NCBI GenBank assembly: GCA_008360975.2
Contig: CM039193.1
Location: 4,392,501-4,456,500 of the forward strand
Origin: Lichenostomus cassidix
Taxonomy: Eukaryota > Chordata > Aves > Passeriformes > Meliphagidae
DNA length: 64,000 nt
Reading direction: 5' to 3'
In this document: positions 8,261 through 22,663 of the stretch, piece by piece
Layout: each line of letters begins with the position of its first letter
How positions within the stretch are numbered: the stretch's first letter is position 1
The notes under the pieces: model-generated
Database searches by the model: none
Told to the model about the DNA's origin: nothing
The model's input: the letters and a program-made list of their open reading frames with translations, nothing else
Made by a program: the position numbers and the translations under genes

Positions 8261-11200
8261 ACGGGTTGGAGTTGAAAGCACTTCACCCATTCATTAATTA
8301 AAAGGGGTGTGATCAGGCCATTAACACCATCAGGAGTGGATAAGCGCTGTCTGTAACAGCACCGTTTTCTCACGATCTTTATCGCCAAAAAGATGAAGGG
8401 AAAGGGTGGGTGCGAGACAAATTTGTTTTCTGGGATGTAACTCCTTCGCCTTCAAGGCTCCCCCAGGTGAAGCTCCACCTAGGAACTGCTGGACATGCAT
8501 CTCTCAAGAGCTAGGAGGACATCTGTGATGGTCCAGAGTAAATGTGACAGTGCACACACTACTTCCCCAGCTCCACCTCTGCTCACACAGGCTGAAACCC
8601 TCAGAAAATCAGCAGGCAGGTACACTAATTCCTCGAGCTCCCAAAATTGTTCCATGAAGGGCTAAAGGAATTTAAAACTTAGCTGACTGTGTTGTTTAGT
8701 ATTAGTCTGACGCTCTTCTTCAAACTTATAAAGTTTCCATCACAAACTTAAATTACCAAAAAACAAAGGAGGAAGAAAAGGCATGAAGCAGATTTGTCTT
8801 TCACTTAAAAGTCTGACCTTGTAAAAGGCTTTTTGAACCATTTTTCAGACACCACATCTATGGCCACGTCCCTCTCTAAAGGGCTCTACACAAATTTGCA
8901 CAACAAAAAGCCAGATTGCTAAAACAACCGAGAGGTGATAAAAAAGAGATAACACTCCACTACCAATCTCTGTAGTTTTTGATTTTGTAATGCAGAATTT
9001 ACTTTCTTTTATCTGGGTAAATAGGGACGATAACACAGTCGCTGAGATGGAAGATGACGTACTCTCACCACACTTTTTGATACTTTACATCTACACAGTG
9101 CCCAGGTCTGGCTTCAGAGCACCTTTCCATCATCATATGGGTTTAGAAATCATAACTTCCACAGCTGGATAGCAAGTTTATTCACAGAGGCAGTTTTCAG
9201 CAGAAGACAAGGCTCAACCATGCTGCATCCACAGCTTGTATCCATAATTCACATGCCCAGACTCCTTCCCAGCTAAAAACCCATGGTGCTCCTCAAGGCT
9301 CACCAGGACCAGCAATTCCCAGCCTAAACCCTTCCATTCAGCCAAGGTTTTCTGCTTATTGACTCCACTGTTAGAGCACTATTCAATGCTTTCCAAAGAG
9401 GATGAGGCAGCTGGAAGCCTCATCTCCTGCAGATGACATCCTCGCTCTGGCATGCTGAGCAAACAGGATCTTGAGGAGCAAAAGGGAAAGTGTTTATGGA
9501 AGATTTGTTTTAAATGATTAAGCACCCCGAACAGTCATGATGAAAACCACACAGTGCCTCAGTATGTTGGCTTTATCAGCACGTAGGCCTTGCTCACAGC
9601 AGTGAGTACAATATACAAGGGGACAAACAACCCCTAACACATCACTGCAGTAACTTTAACTTTAAACCTGTCTTGGACAGATATTATGTAAACTCTCACT
9701 TCAATCTCTAGCCACAGCACTAGCTGTTCATTACGAGACCTGATCCCATCAGCAAGTGTCTTTAGCAACTCTTCTTTCTAGCAAGCAACTCTCCAGGCTG
9801 CAGAAACCAATTCCTCAGTGTCCATCCCCATGCTCAAAACAAACTTCAATTTTAGAGTCCTTAAGCATTGCTCACAGTTTTAATTTTTGTCTGTTTGTGG
9901 AAGTTATTGAGGCAAAGAGGATTGTGTGACTGTGCAAGCTGAACAACTTGGGGTGAGGGTAAAAAAGCTTTTACTCAGCAACAAGTTATTTTACCAACCA
10001 TTTGGATATTTACACTGCAATTCCAATTTCAATTGAAGGACAGATGTGCCAGACTTGCTGCCTTGGGTTTTCACAGCACAGACAGGAAGGTGGGATAAGC
10101 CCAAGCTGTCCATGTAAGAGAGCATCAGCGATGTTTACAAACTTGCTAATTGAGGCCAAGCAAAATGGAGGAATTGCCCAACTGCTAAAGACAGGTGGCC
10201 TTCAATTCCCCTGCTTGGGTCATTCAATGCCTCCCACAACATCCCTGACATGGGGTAATCCCAAAACAAAGCTCCTGGAAAGAGCAAACCCGCTCAGCCC
10301 ACCAGGCATCATTGCTGTGCTGCCAGCAGCATCCTCAGCAAACACCACAAACAGCCACATCCAGCAAACAGCCCTTCTGGCAGAAAGGCTCTCTGATTCC
10401 AAATCCCAGATCCCAAATTCAGGGATTCCCCAAGTTGGGTAGTTTCTGCATGCTTACAACCTCAGGGTGTGCACTGTGGGTCAGGATGGCTGGGGTAGAA
10501 CAGTGCAAATATTGTTTGGAGGGACGTTTTAACCTGCCATCCAACAGCTGCAAACTCTGTTAAATTTGTCGCATTTACAGGAACTACACTCTTTCACAGA
10601 AATATTTAGCATTGATTTAAAGGCTTCAGCACTGAGGAATTACATCTCCAAGGACTGTTCTGTTAATTCCTCCTCTTCCTTCATCAAAATAATTCTGCAT
10701 CTTGTTTCAAGTCAGAAGGTGCTCATGAACATCAGAGGGAGAATGAGGAAAATAATTACTTAAACATGGGGTCACACATAAAAAAAAGAAATACCAAATG
10801 AAAACCATGGTACAGAATGAAGTCTCATTCAAAATAAAAACATGCAAGCAACATTTATACTTCTTCATCTCACAGATTCAAAACATACACAGAAAGATTC
10901 TCCTTTATCTATTTATAGGCCTTTTAACAACTCAAATACAGCCCTGCTAATACGCAGCTTTAATTTAATTTTGCAATCACCCTTCTGCTCTGCATACCTC
11001 ATGCTGCATCTAAAAAGCACAAGCACATCTCAAAGAGGAGACATCAGGAAAAATCCTCAGAAACAACTTTATGTAACCAAATACAATCTCAAAAATTAAC
11101 ACAGCTGCTCAGTTTCTAGAGAAAGGGATTCTCTCAAGTAATACTGCTCAGCACCACTCATGTTTTGCACACTTCAGTGACAACTGAGCCATGCTGTTCG

Positions 11201-14200
11201 TGTCACTGGCTGCAGGAACACCACTTCTTACTTTTCAAAGTACATTACAGCCCTTGGTTTACTTTTCAAAAAAAGCAGCCAACTCAAAACTATTTACAAG
11301 CCTTTCTGTTAGACCCTCCTAATCTGTTCTGCACTGCCAGAAGCACAGCACTTGAATGGCTATTTCTGTTCAAAGCTATATTTGTTGTGGAACTACTGCA
11401 ACCTCCTGAATCATGTAAACAGAGGCAAGAGCCAAAAAATGTTTCACTGGACTTGAAGTTCACATCTGCCTTAGTTACTAGGACAAAAAAAAAAATAAAG
11501 GCAGGGCTTAGCTTATAACCAATAAATCCTGTAAAGTCTATGGTTAATCATGAATTCCTGCAACAGGGTTTTGTTTAATCTGGTTTACTTAGCATTTGTG
11601 ACCTTGGCAAAGTACCTGCGGGAGCACCCACCATTGTTGTGGAGCAGCATTTCACACCTTCTGTTATTTTAGGCTCCAGCAGGCGACTGTACAGTGCTAC
11701 ATTATTCAGCCAGGTTTATAAACATGCAAAGTCACCTGGAAATGATGTGCAGTTCCAGACTTGCTGGAGCCCAGCAGCCAACTGTACTGCTGTCCCTAAA
11801 AAGCAGGACTGTAGCAGCTCTCAGTCGGGACCTGCTGCTGCATCGTTGGTGAAACAAATGCTTGGCAAAGGTGCTGCTGGAGCAAAGTGACCCTGCAATT
11901 CGTTGAGATTCTTAATTCACAATAGTGCTACAAACCATGCCCTCAGCTCAACCTGACTGTGGGTGAAAACTTCACCTCCTCTTCACTCCCCACCTTCTAT
12001 TCCTCAGGAACCTCCTCCAGCAGGAACACCACCCAATATTCTCAATATGCTGGAAACGAAAGTGAGTCAAATGTTCCCAACAAGCTGGAAACCATGAAAA
12101 ATCCCAAAACAATGAAAACCCGCAGAGATGTTTGATCCTAGCTTTCCACATATTGCAGAGCCCAACCACTTCAGGCAGGGAGCAATTCTGCCTAGTGCTC
12201 TTTGGCATGGAACTGTGGTAGAGGAACTACAGGCAGGAGGACAAGCAGCAGGGTAAGAATGGGACAGCAGAGGCGGATTAAGGAAAACAAAACAATGTTT
12301 CCTTCATAAGAAATCTGCATTAAACTGTAGCAGTTTTTTTTTTCTTGTCATACAAACATTTGCTGAATTCAGAAATTTAGTAGCTGCCTGATACTTAGTT
12401 GCCAATATACATCTGATACACTGAAAATATTTTTCCCTTCCTTTTAGAGAGGCTGATGCAAAGCCACATTCAGGAACTGCAATTGGCTTTCCAAGTATTT
12501 GGGGAAATAAATTTTTTTTTTTTTTTACGAACTCCAGAACAAACAAAATGATTTTCTATTCTTTCTTGTTTTTAAAAACAGATAATTCAAGCATAAATGG
12601 ATAAGACATTTTATTATCTATCTTACTGTAGTTTATTTCTGTACAAATCTTAACCTTCATCTTAAACTAAGATATTCTACCTTAAAAGTGTTATACTTCC
12701 GTGTCCCTTCCCTTCACGGAGCTAAAACCTGGCTCCAGAATTCCTGATCTTAATAGAAGGATATACATTTAATTTTGCCTTGAATTGACACTACAGACTA
12801 TTTAAAGTTGCATTAAAGCCAGTATTATCCTGTACACGCTTCCAGAGTACCAAAAATGAACATCAGAATGTCAGTTATTCAATTAACACTTTCACAGCCA
12901 AAGCACTTTGCAATCCTATTCACAGGCCACCCAAAAAAAACCCCAAAAACAAAAAAAAACAACCTAACCAAAAAAAAACAAGGGAAAAAAAAACCAGCAA
13001 AAAAAGCAACCCCCATGCCTGGTCTAGGAAAAGGCAGGATTTCTCATTTAGCCAGCTCCCAGACATCTCCCTTTCCACACTAGATGGAGCTTTGTCCCTT
13101 GCTTCCCCAGCCGTCTGGCAGTGCCCTGAGCTGGGATAAAAAGGGTAAAGAGGCAAAGGGTGAAACAGCAGCGTCGCCCCAAATAAACAGCCTGCAGCAG
13201 TGGCTTTAGGAACAGGAGGATCTGGGCTCTCACTGTGCCCTCCTGGCCTCAGGGTTTTGAACACAGCACTGTTTTGCCATTTTCGAAGAATGAAAGATTT
13301 TGACAATTCCAAATCCCAATCCATGCTGAGCTCTTAGCAGACTTTACCATGGCTGCAAGGCACTACCTGAGCTCACAGCAGTCAAATTACACTCCTTTTC
13401 CTCCCCTTATAATGGGACAGCATTGGAACTTATTACCAGATTACAAACCTGAACTGCTCACTGGCTTTCCTGTACCCCTGTTCATATGCCCAGTTATTTT
13501 CTTTCAAAATAAGTTCTTCAATCTCTTCTCTATTAACCCGAAACATCTGTCCCAAGTGCTTCTGCTCAGGCTCCAGCCTTGGACTCACTGACACTTCGGA
13601 GAAGCAACTCAGGGATAAAATTCCCCTTGATTTGTATCTGTTGGATTTGGTCTGTATTGTTTCAGATCACAGGTCATCCTCCTGGTGAGCTGCCACAACT
13701 CTATTAGGATCTTTCAAAGCACAACAGGATATGGTACATCATCAGTATTTCTCTGATGAATTTAAACTCAATGGGACTGAGAGGAGCCCAGGGGAATGAA
13801 TCACTCCCCATGTCACAAGTGGCCGCAGCACTGCAAAGCACAGAAAGCAGCAGCCTCAGGCTGTACCAGACAGGCAAGGCTGGAGGAGCAGCAGTGGTTC
13901 AAAGTGTAAATCCTGTGTGCCTTGTGGGCAAGGGCTCCTGCTTGGGCAATGTGCTCAGGAACAAGCAGCTAAAATTAAGGGGACCAGGAAAACAAGCCCA
14001 CGTTATAGTGGGAAGCTAAAGAAAAGTTTGGAGGTTGACAGGGGTGAGTGTTGCTGTCTCTATAAATACAGCAGAGAAACAAACACCCAGGAGAGAACAA
14101 CCCTGGCACGTCACCAAGCGATATGAACCAGCTATGAACAAGATTAAATTGGTATCAACAGTCTCATTCTGAGAAGTTCAGACCTGAAACCGTTTCCAGC

Positions 14201-14305
14201 TGGAGGACTGGCGAAGGAACAACGTGCTCCTTTGCAAATAAAGACTGGTTGCCTAATCAAAGTAGGTCACTGTGGAATAAAGCAGCCAGTAACGAATTAT
14301 GGGAC
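8261..14305 (-). other. MITF: MITF intron segment upstream of exon 1H, no gene seen
   Basis: About 6 kb of non-coding sequence in the long intron between exons 1A and 1B. Mammalian MITF has further alternative first exons (1J, 1C, 1E, 1D) in this intron, several of them non-coding. I cannot identify any of them here. Contents are an A run at 11485-11495, T runs at 12334-12343 and 12512-12526, and an A/C-rich tract at 12932-13011. The longest open frame (146 codons, + strand, 10002-10442) has no recognisable domain. Confidence 0.6.
12932..13011. repeat. A-rich low-complexity tract with C and G interruptions
   Basis: Repeated A7-A9 blocks are separated by CCCC, C, CC and GGG. This is simple sequence; the open frames across it encode only Lys/Pro/Thr runs or, on the other strand, Phe/Gly/Leu runs. 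Confidence 0.8.
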
Positions 14306-14426
14306 ACAGAATCACAGAACCAATTAGGTTGGAAAAGACCTTTGTGATCATCAAGTCCAACCTTTGACCAACCAGCACCTCATGAACCAGAGCAGAGCAC
14401 TGAGTGCCATGTCCAGTCATTTCCTG
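14306..14426 (-). mobile_element. CR1 LINE tail fragment
   Basis: In minus orientation the sequence carries the CR1 3' tail: GTTGGACTTGATGATCACAA, CTTTTCCAACCTAATTGG, then GTTCTGTGATTCTG at the terminus. On the other side it fades at about 14426 after a remnant of the reverse transcriptase C-terminus. It is a short, 5'-truncated insert in the same orientation as MITF. Confidence 0.92.
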
Positions 14427-16533
14427 AGTGCAGAAGATGCCTTGCAGCTAGAGGCTCCAAAAGGACAGATGCAGAGCAAAGCAAAGTCTCAGAGAGAGCA
14501 GATAAACCTGAAGTAGTGCTGGAATGCTGCACACAACAGGAGCTCTTACCTTTACACACACTGTGCTGAACTAAAGCAGTAAATAATACCCCAAAAATGC
14601 AACCTTTCCTTCATAACCCAAAGATTAGAGGTTCCCCCCAAAACAAACAAACTCAAGAAATATCTACTACAAAAAGAGACATCCTAAAGTGGACAGAAGG
14701 CATGCAGAGCAGGTTTCATCTAGAGCAGAATTAGGAGGGATACCTTTTGAAGACAAGGCAGCAGCTGGAGGGTCCAGCAGCCACACATCTCCTGGCCAAC
14801 ACAGCATCACCCATAATAACTTTAGAGCAGAGCCTCTTGAGGACACAGCCTAGGCAGCACAGACAGGAGCTGAAAACATCTCTAAATCCCAGTATCCTCC
14901 AGACTCTGTAGCAAACAGCCACATGTCCTGTTATCCTAGCTAGAACTGACAAGCAACACAAGACATGAGGTGAAGGTGAACCTGCCAGGCTCTTACAACA
15001 CCAACTCACATGTTTAGCAGAGAAGAAAGAACCTTTCAGTTCGTTACAGCAGCACAAAAACCCAAACCCCTGACACCCTCTAACTGTTCAACATCCTGGA
15101 CATTCCATCCAAAACTTCCACTGAAGTTCAGGAGTGGAACATAATGAAAACACTTTCACTGACCATGTTATTTACAGCCTGGGAACAAAGAACTCCAGCC
15201 TCCGGTGCACTTTTAATACAGTCTAATTTATTCTGAAAAAAGTAATAATTAAGTACACAAAACCAAAGTACAGAACCTGAAAAACACCTTCCTGTCTGGC
15301 AGAGCAAGTGCTTTCTAAGGACACTTACACAAGCTCCTGCTGCTAAAATTGTTTATTAAAAGTAACAGGGGAAAAGCAAAGATGATCTCCAAAATACACA
15401 GCAACATTAAGCTGAAAAAGTTACACTGAAAATAACCCCAAAGCAGATCAAATGCATTAATATGTTCTTGTAATTAAGTCCATATACAAGTTGCTTGAAA
15501 CTGAAGTCTTTAATATTTGAATGATTACGTATGTTTTAAAACATCTTCCAAGTGTTTAGTACTACTACAAAACCAGCACATTAAATCTTTACAGACAAGG
15601 ATTGAGAAATTCCCTGAAACAAGAGGAAAAAAGCCTTAGGCAAAAAAACATAATAATCAATTTTCTCCACCCATCCCACCACATGCCTCTGCAGAACCAG
15701 CATCAGGTAAATTGGGGATTGCAGAGTCAGCCAGAATAATGCAGTTCCCAGGCCAAAGGGGTTTGGCTTTCAGACAGGTCCAAGACTTTGGTACTGTGGT
15801 GGCCCAGGACAGAAAATGCAGATGAAGCACTAGCAAGTGCCAGGAGGGAGGTACTGACACCAAAACCAGCCTGACAGTTACTCCTTCAGGTAAATCATAC
15901 CCCTCCTTAGCTAAGGAAAACCTCAATATACTGCCACTAAAAATAAAAAGGCAATAAAAGGCTACTGGGATTGCAGGGAATGTAAAAGGTGATTGTCTGG
16001 GAGGGTGAGAAGCCCTTTGCACGTCCACATGCAAATAACAGCTGGAGTTGGCAGGGGTGGGCTGAATCACCTCAGCCTGGTGAAAAAAGAGGTTTTAAAC
16101 TTAAAAAAAATAAACCCTGATTAAATCTTTAAACTGATTTATCATTTTCTGATTGCATTATTCAACAACAGTATAATTTTATCAACCTCTCAAATACTAC
16201 CCTCCAAGAAGCAGTACACAAGGGGTTTTCTATAAAGTTTTCCATAATCACTACAGCATGAAAAAAGAAAAATTCACATTGCCAGAAAATGGCTAAGTTT
16301 TCTACAGCAAAGTCCTTCTTCGTAATTTTTCATTTGAGATTAAATGAAAAAAAATTCCTTAGGACTAAAAATCCAAATATGCAAATCTAAGATTGATCCC
16401 AACCTGCAGGCATTTTTGTATCAGTTAACGTTTCACATGCAAAAATATGTAAACAGTGAGGTTCAAGCCAGAATGAAGTTCTTTCCTCATTTCAATTAAA
16501 AACAGAATATAACTATTTATTTTAAGACAGTAT
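14427..16533 (-). other. MITF: MITF intron segment, no gene seen
   Basis: About 2.1 kb of non-coding sequence between two CR1 fragments. It is AT-rich, especially 15200-15660 and 16080-16530. No repeat or conserved coding segment is recognised. A 137-codon frame at 15657-16070 (minus strand) has no recognisable content. Confidence 0.6.
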
Positions 16534-16639
16534 GAGCAACCTGGTCTAGTGGAAGGTGTCCCTGCCCATGACGGGGTATTGGAACTGGATGATTTTTAAG
16601 GTTCCTTCCAACCCAAACCAATCTATGATTCTATGATTC
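16534..16639 (+). mobile_element. CR1 LINE tail fragment
   Basis: This is a clean avian CR1 3' tail in plus orientation: GAGCAACCTGGTCTAGTGGA, AGGTGTCCCTGCCCATG, GGTTCCTTCCAACCCAAACC and the terminal tandem CTATGATTCTATGATT. It is the clearest of the CR1 copies and lies antisense to MITF. Confidence 0.97.
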
Positions 16640-19600
16640 CCAGTGGTGTTGGGAAGTTACAGATGCATGGGAAGAAGACAAGGAAACGAAAAACAAAACA
16701 GAGTGCCTACAGAAAACATTTAAAACTGCATTTCCGCATGGCAACAAAGAAACATGCTGCTTGGAAACATCCTTCCATTTCTGTTTAACATAATGGTGGT
16801 GGGAATTCCTGCCAAAGTAAACTTCAAAAATTTGTTTGCCGTGGAGGAAAACCAAGCAAACTTGAGTTCTGTGTGCAGAATCCTGTTTCAAGAGGGTGAA
16901 GGTTTCTTTGTTCCCTGAAGTGCCAGGTCATTTCAAACTTTTGTGCCTACATACTTTATTGGGCTTGCAAAACCTTCAAAACAATAAAAAGAAAGAAAAG
17001 TGGAAGGTGAAAAATTTTAACAGCCCACTCCTTAAAATCAAAAAAGCCTTCCAACATGCCATGAGTAAAAGCATCACCAAGTGTGACATATTTCTTATTC
17101 TATCAGTCTACTTCCAAAACTTTGGAATCTTTGAAAGCAAAGTTTTATTTCACACAGTGCAGAGAGAAGGTATGTTTTCTGAAAAAATGTGTGCATAAAA
17201 TCCAGGAAAAAAAAACCATATGTATTGACAACGTTAATGCAAATTACATAATCTGTCCTCTTAGACGGCAGTTTCTGACCATTAACAACCGTAAATACAG
17301 ATAAGACCTTTTATTCAATTATCATGCCAAATTTCACATTTCTGTAAGCAGCATGATAAAACAGCTCAATCACTCCCCCCTTGCTTATCTGTTATCTCAA
17401 AACCACAGACAGTATCATTTCTGACACTAGAAAAATAATTGCAACTTTCTAGGCTGTGGCTCAGCTGCCCCAACAGATCCCTCTGCACCAGCAAGAGTTT
17501 TCCTTCTGCATCTCTCCATTTAGGTCTCCTACAATTCCATGGGTTTAAAGTTTGTATCTTCAGCATACAGACAGCAATTCCTGAAAGTTTGTTACTTATT
17601 CAAGGTATTTCTCATGGTATTTGTCCTAAAAAGCCCAGGATGTAAACTCAAATTGCAAATCAGACTTTTAACCGCTGCAGGATTCGGGAGACAAAGAGGC
17701 TGATTTGCATTATTAGACAGCAACTCTCACTGAGCATTTAATTCCAGCATTAAAATCAGGCATGTATTCAGCACATCAGAACCAAACTTAGGTGGGTTTG
17801 GTCCCAAATCCTAGGAAATCAAGAGGACTATTTAATTTTTATTTCACATAGACTCTTTGAACACCCCACAGCATTTTGAGCCAAAATCCTGCCTGCCCTT
17901 GCTGCACCTGAGGAAACTGCCCTGGCAGGCAGTGTGGATCCCACCAGGTACAGTGTCAGCTCTGCAGTGCACAGCATCTGCCACGGAGCAAACCCTGCCC
18001 CAGCTGGCTGCACATGAAAGCACATGGAAAGGTCTTGTGCACGCTTGTTCGGCTGGTTTGGAAAAGAAAAAGAAACAAGTGAGAAAATATTGGGGTTTTT
18101 TGTGGTTCCAAGTCAGGTAATGTCTCCATTTTATTCCTACCTGTGCCAGGAGGAGAGAGGGGGAAACTCAACCAAAGTGCTCGTATAGCACTGCTTGCTC
18201 TCCATCTCCTAGCAGGCAGCTCAGGAGCTAACTGCAGCACAAGCCCAGGCTGGCACCAGGAGGGACAACTGCTCTGTGGAGCTCTGCTGCAGCTCAGAGA
18301 AGAAAAAGGACCAAGGACTTACCTAGGGGATCCATCCTTTCAGGTTTCAATCCAAGGCAAGGCTAGAGTTCCCTGGGAGCTGAGCTCCTGATAGCCACAG
18401 AACCAAGACTAGCCAGAAAGGTCTTAGTAAGCACTGGCTTCCAGAAACTGCACTTCCACTCCTACCATCCACCTCCTAACCCTGCCGCTGCATTTGTGGC
18501 TGCCTTTGTCAGAACACTTCTGCAAATGAAAACAGATGAGTAACTATTGCTGCTTTAGCAAACTCCCAAGCCCATGGTCACTAATAATAGCTTTGTTCCT
18601 TTTATTACTAAACAAAACCAAAAAAAAAAAAAAAAAAAGTTTAAATGCTTGTATAAAATGCACATTGCTGAATGTTTTCTTTCATTGATCCAGGGTTGTT
18701 TCCCCATAGGAGCTCAGGCCCAGGACTCTCAAATAATTTCTGTGATCAATACAATGCAGAGCAATCTCAAGCTGTTTGAAGGGGCTTCCCTCACAAAAAA
18801 AAAATGAAAAAAATCAGGTTTGGTGCTCCTTCAACTGAGACATTACGAGTTCAGTTAAAAAATAAACCTGAGCAGAGACGTTTTTGCACGAACTGGAAGG
18901 CAGAGGCAGATCTGAGCTGCCTGGCAGGAGCTGATGGATTGAGGGAGGCAGAGGTGCTCTCTGCTGGCACTGGCACCACTGACTGTGCCAGGAGCAAACA
19001 GGTGGGACACAGAGAAAGGGCAGCCTGTGGGGAACAGAAAGTGGAGAAGGGCAACAGGAGAGGAAGAAAACAGAGAGGGTATGAAGCCATTGCTGTGAAA
19101 TGGCAGTGGGAGAACGACCGCAGGAAAGCCTGCCCTTGGACAAGAAAATAGAAACCAGAGAAAAACCACAAGAGCTGCTTTGGGTACAAAATTCTGCTTT
19201 TTCTCCCTACAGTCAAGTCAATTACAGGAATTCCTGAAAGCAGCAAAAATAACTGGGTCCCAAATCACCCCAAGCCTGCCATGCTTTATTTGATGGAGCT
19301 TCTCTCCACACACTCCCTTTGGCTGGGATCTGCAGCAGCCTCCTGCTCCTCCCATTCTCATGCCCATGGCCAAGCAGAGGCCACATCTCTTCCCTTCCTT
19401 CATCTGGGATGCAGATTTCACACCAATCTTGGATTGAACTGTAGCACAACCAAGCCCAGGGCCTCTGTTATCCTGCAGAATGGTGCTGGGAAATGACTCG
19501 GAGCTGCTGGGCTATGGCTGCTCGTGCTAGAAGGTGAGTAGGCATCAAGAAAAAAAAAAATGCTGAATATTCAAAAGTCAGGCATTTTCACATTGTTCAC

Positions 19601-22600
19601 ATCCTAAAGCTTCTGGAGGTTTTTAGCTTATTAATTTCTATTATTGGGCTGACTGCTGATGAATGATCCCAAACATTGCATGGCAACTGTTTTTTTCACA
19701 GGAAGTAACCAAGCCAAAAGCAGCGAAAGCATCCTCTTGTTCTTGTGTGAGCCCTTTTCTATTATTTTTTTTCCTTAGTTTATTTGAACAATGGCACCAT
19801 GAAACAGCCTACAATAATGACTGTTACAAAATAGGAAGCTGAATTATTAGGCAAGCTCTGTCTGTGTAACTCAATCAGCCTAGGGAGGATATGACAGGCA
19901 CGACCAAGACAAAGGACTGGACTCTGTGACCCCAGGCATCTTTAGGACTCTGTTTCTGAGTTATTAAGAGCTGAAATTTGCTTTTGCGCCTTGATTAGAG
20001 GCACCATTCCTATAAGTGCAGCAGCAAATACAGGCATTTCCCAAGGAAGTGGATCATCAAACGTGCATGCAGAAAGCAAACACTTTGGAGAGGCTGGGAT
20101 GAGAACTTTACCTGGAAATAAGGTTGACAATGGAAATTCAAAGCTTAGTATTTAACCTTTTGAGCACAGAGGGGGCACACAGCAGGACAGGTAAATCATG
20201 AGGAAGTCTTTAAGCAAATACCCATCAACAGTTTTTGAAAACCAACAAAAAACAGCTGGTAAAAGTGGTGTTTAAACAGCTGTGAGGTTCAATGGCACAG
20301 AATTTCCACAATCCCATCAAGAGCATCACCAGGACTAGTTCTGGAGGGATATATTTTGGACAGGACGACCAGTAACCAAGGGCAGCCACCCACCAGCCTG
20401 TCATTACAACAACCCCACTGAAACTATGGCAATCAGGTCTAAGTGCTCGGCTGAGCAACACTTGGGAGCCAAGAGCAACAGCAGTGACTGAGCAAGAGCA
20501 ATACAGGAACCTGCAAGTGAATCATTAACGAGCCATGATTTCTCCATTACTCACTGTGGATACAGAGTTACTGCGGGTAAGATTTGTTGCTAAAAAAAGG
20601 GAACAGCCACCAACATGAGCACTAACACATTCATCAAAGCCCAGCGCAGTGTAGGAAGGAAAAGAGGAAGGCACAGCTCTCGGTAGGGCTTCGTCCAAAA
20701 GAGCTGCTCATTGAGGAAGGCTCAGAGCAAGGTGCTGGGAACAGCATCTCACCCCATCCCCTTCCAAGGGGTCACATCAGGGGCTCAGCTCAATTGGGTG
20801 CTGATTTTGCATCACACCGAGAAATTATTAACTCATTCCCCAAAAGCCATCGAGCTGTCAGGCTGCTGATAGAGATCAATAACCAACTGCTAAAACGTCA
20901 ACAGTCTGACCTCTAGGCAAGTGTTTCCATACCCCTTTCACCCATGTTCTACAGGAAATGCTCCCAGTACATTCTCCCCAAGCGTTTGCAGCCTGTGCTA
21001 CTGAGAATAAGCAACAGGAGAACTGAGCTGACATTCTCAGCCAATCTTTAAGCAAGATTAGCAAGCAATTAAAGCTGTTGTATGAGGAATTTTAAGTGCT
21101 CTACAACTTCATGCCAAACAAGAGCTAGTCAAGCACTGGAATTTATTTTTTGCAATTCTGTTCTACACAGAAACAGAGACAAATTTAAAGAAAAGATTTT
21201 TTGAAGCAAGGATTCAACCAATTACCAAAACATCTATTATAGTTTAAATACTAATATATGCTGAAAGAAAATCTGCATCAAAAAGGGATGTGCTAAGCAT
21301 TATGATTGCTTCCTACCAGAACATTTCAATTTCAAGCGAACTGGGGGGCTTTAATCACTTTTTGTTCTTCTGTTGGTAAAACATAATTAATGGTAATGTT
21401 AATTGCACCCTAGCCACTTTGGGTGCAGCACATCCTGGGAACACTTCTGAAGGCCAGAACTGAATCTCAGCCCCAAACACAAACAAGAGCTTTGCCATCC
21501 CTTACCTACAATCACGTCCTCCAGGACAGGCAGCAGAGAATAGAGCTTTTGTCCCAAGGGCTGATCATGCAGTCCCAGCTAAAAAATCTTCATTAAATTG
21601 CCAGGAGAACAAGACAGAGTAACAGAGAAAACCGCACATTTCATTAGGATAAGAGCTACAAGATGTTCAAGAGGAAAAGCTTGGTTTTAAGTACAACAGA
21701 AAATAAGGCAGATTTGGGGAACTGTCACCCCCAGCAACAATTGCACAGCTTGCACGGGTCTCACAATAAGGGCCGAAAATAATGATTTTCATAAACACAC
21801 CAACTGGAGCAGAAAAAAATGTTACAATGAACAAAGCAAGTAAGCAAAGTTAAATAAGGTAAGTGAAGCCTGAGGTACAGTTTCAGACTGATCTGCTGTT
21901 CAAATAAAGAATGCTCTAGCTGAAGATTAGGGGTGAGAAATAAGAAGTCATTAGCTCTTCTTCAAGGTTCATGATTCAAATCTGACAAAACACACACTTC
22001 AGTGTTTCCAAGCTTAAAGAAAATTCCAGCAGGGTCACAGAAGATGCTATTTTTAGCTGGCTTAATCTCTGTGCACTCAAACACAGCTTTTGTACATGCA
22101 CATATTTTGTTAGCACTTAAATAAAGAAAAAAAAAATCACTGCTACCAAAAACTTAATCATCCACAAGTTCTGAAAATGCAAATAAGCTTTCCTCTTAAT
22201 ATTAGCTGGTTTTTAGTGAACAGCACTGAAAAACAGCCCATAGCTTTTCCAGCCAAAACTGCTACAGGAAAAAAAAAAACATAAAAAAACCCATAAAAAA
22301 CACCAACCCAGGTCCTGGAAAATATTCAGTGACAAAACTGAGAAAGAAGAATGTGGGAAGTTACCGGCAATTAATTTCTTCAATAGGAAACAAACTCTTC
22401 CCACCCACCATGTACCCATCAGTACAGCTGAGAATGTTCTGAAATCTGGAACATCCAGGCAGTGAAGTGCATTGGGAAGTGCTGAAAGGAAAGGCAGCAG
22501 CCCCACAGCCCTGGCATGGCTGAGCCCTGTGACAAAAAGGAAATACATTAAAAATCAGTGGTCCTGCCTTGGCTCCTGGCTGGCTGCTCACTGCCAAAAT

Positions 22601-22663
22601 GAGTTAGATCTGGGGTTGTTTGAAGGGCAAAGCAAAGGGGTCAGACCTCTGTGTACACTGAGC
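16640..22663 (-). other. MITF: MITF intron segment, no gene seen
   Basis: About 6 kb of non-coding sequence. It contains A runs at 18620-18638, 18795-18804, 19550-19560, 22127-22136 and 22269-22279. A purine-rich patch at about 18950-19160 leaves several frames open on both strands without any recognisable protein. No exon is identified. Confidence 0.6.
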
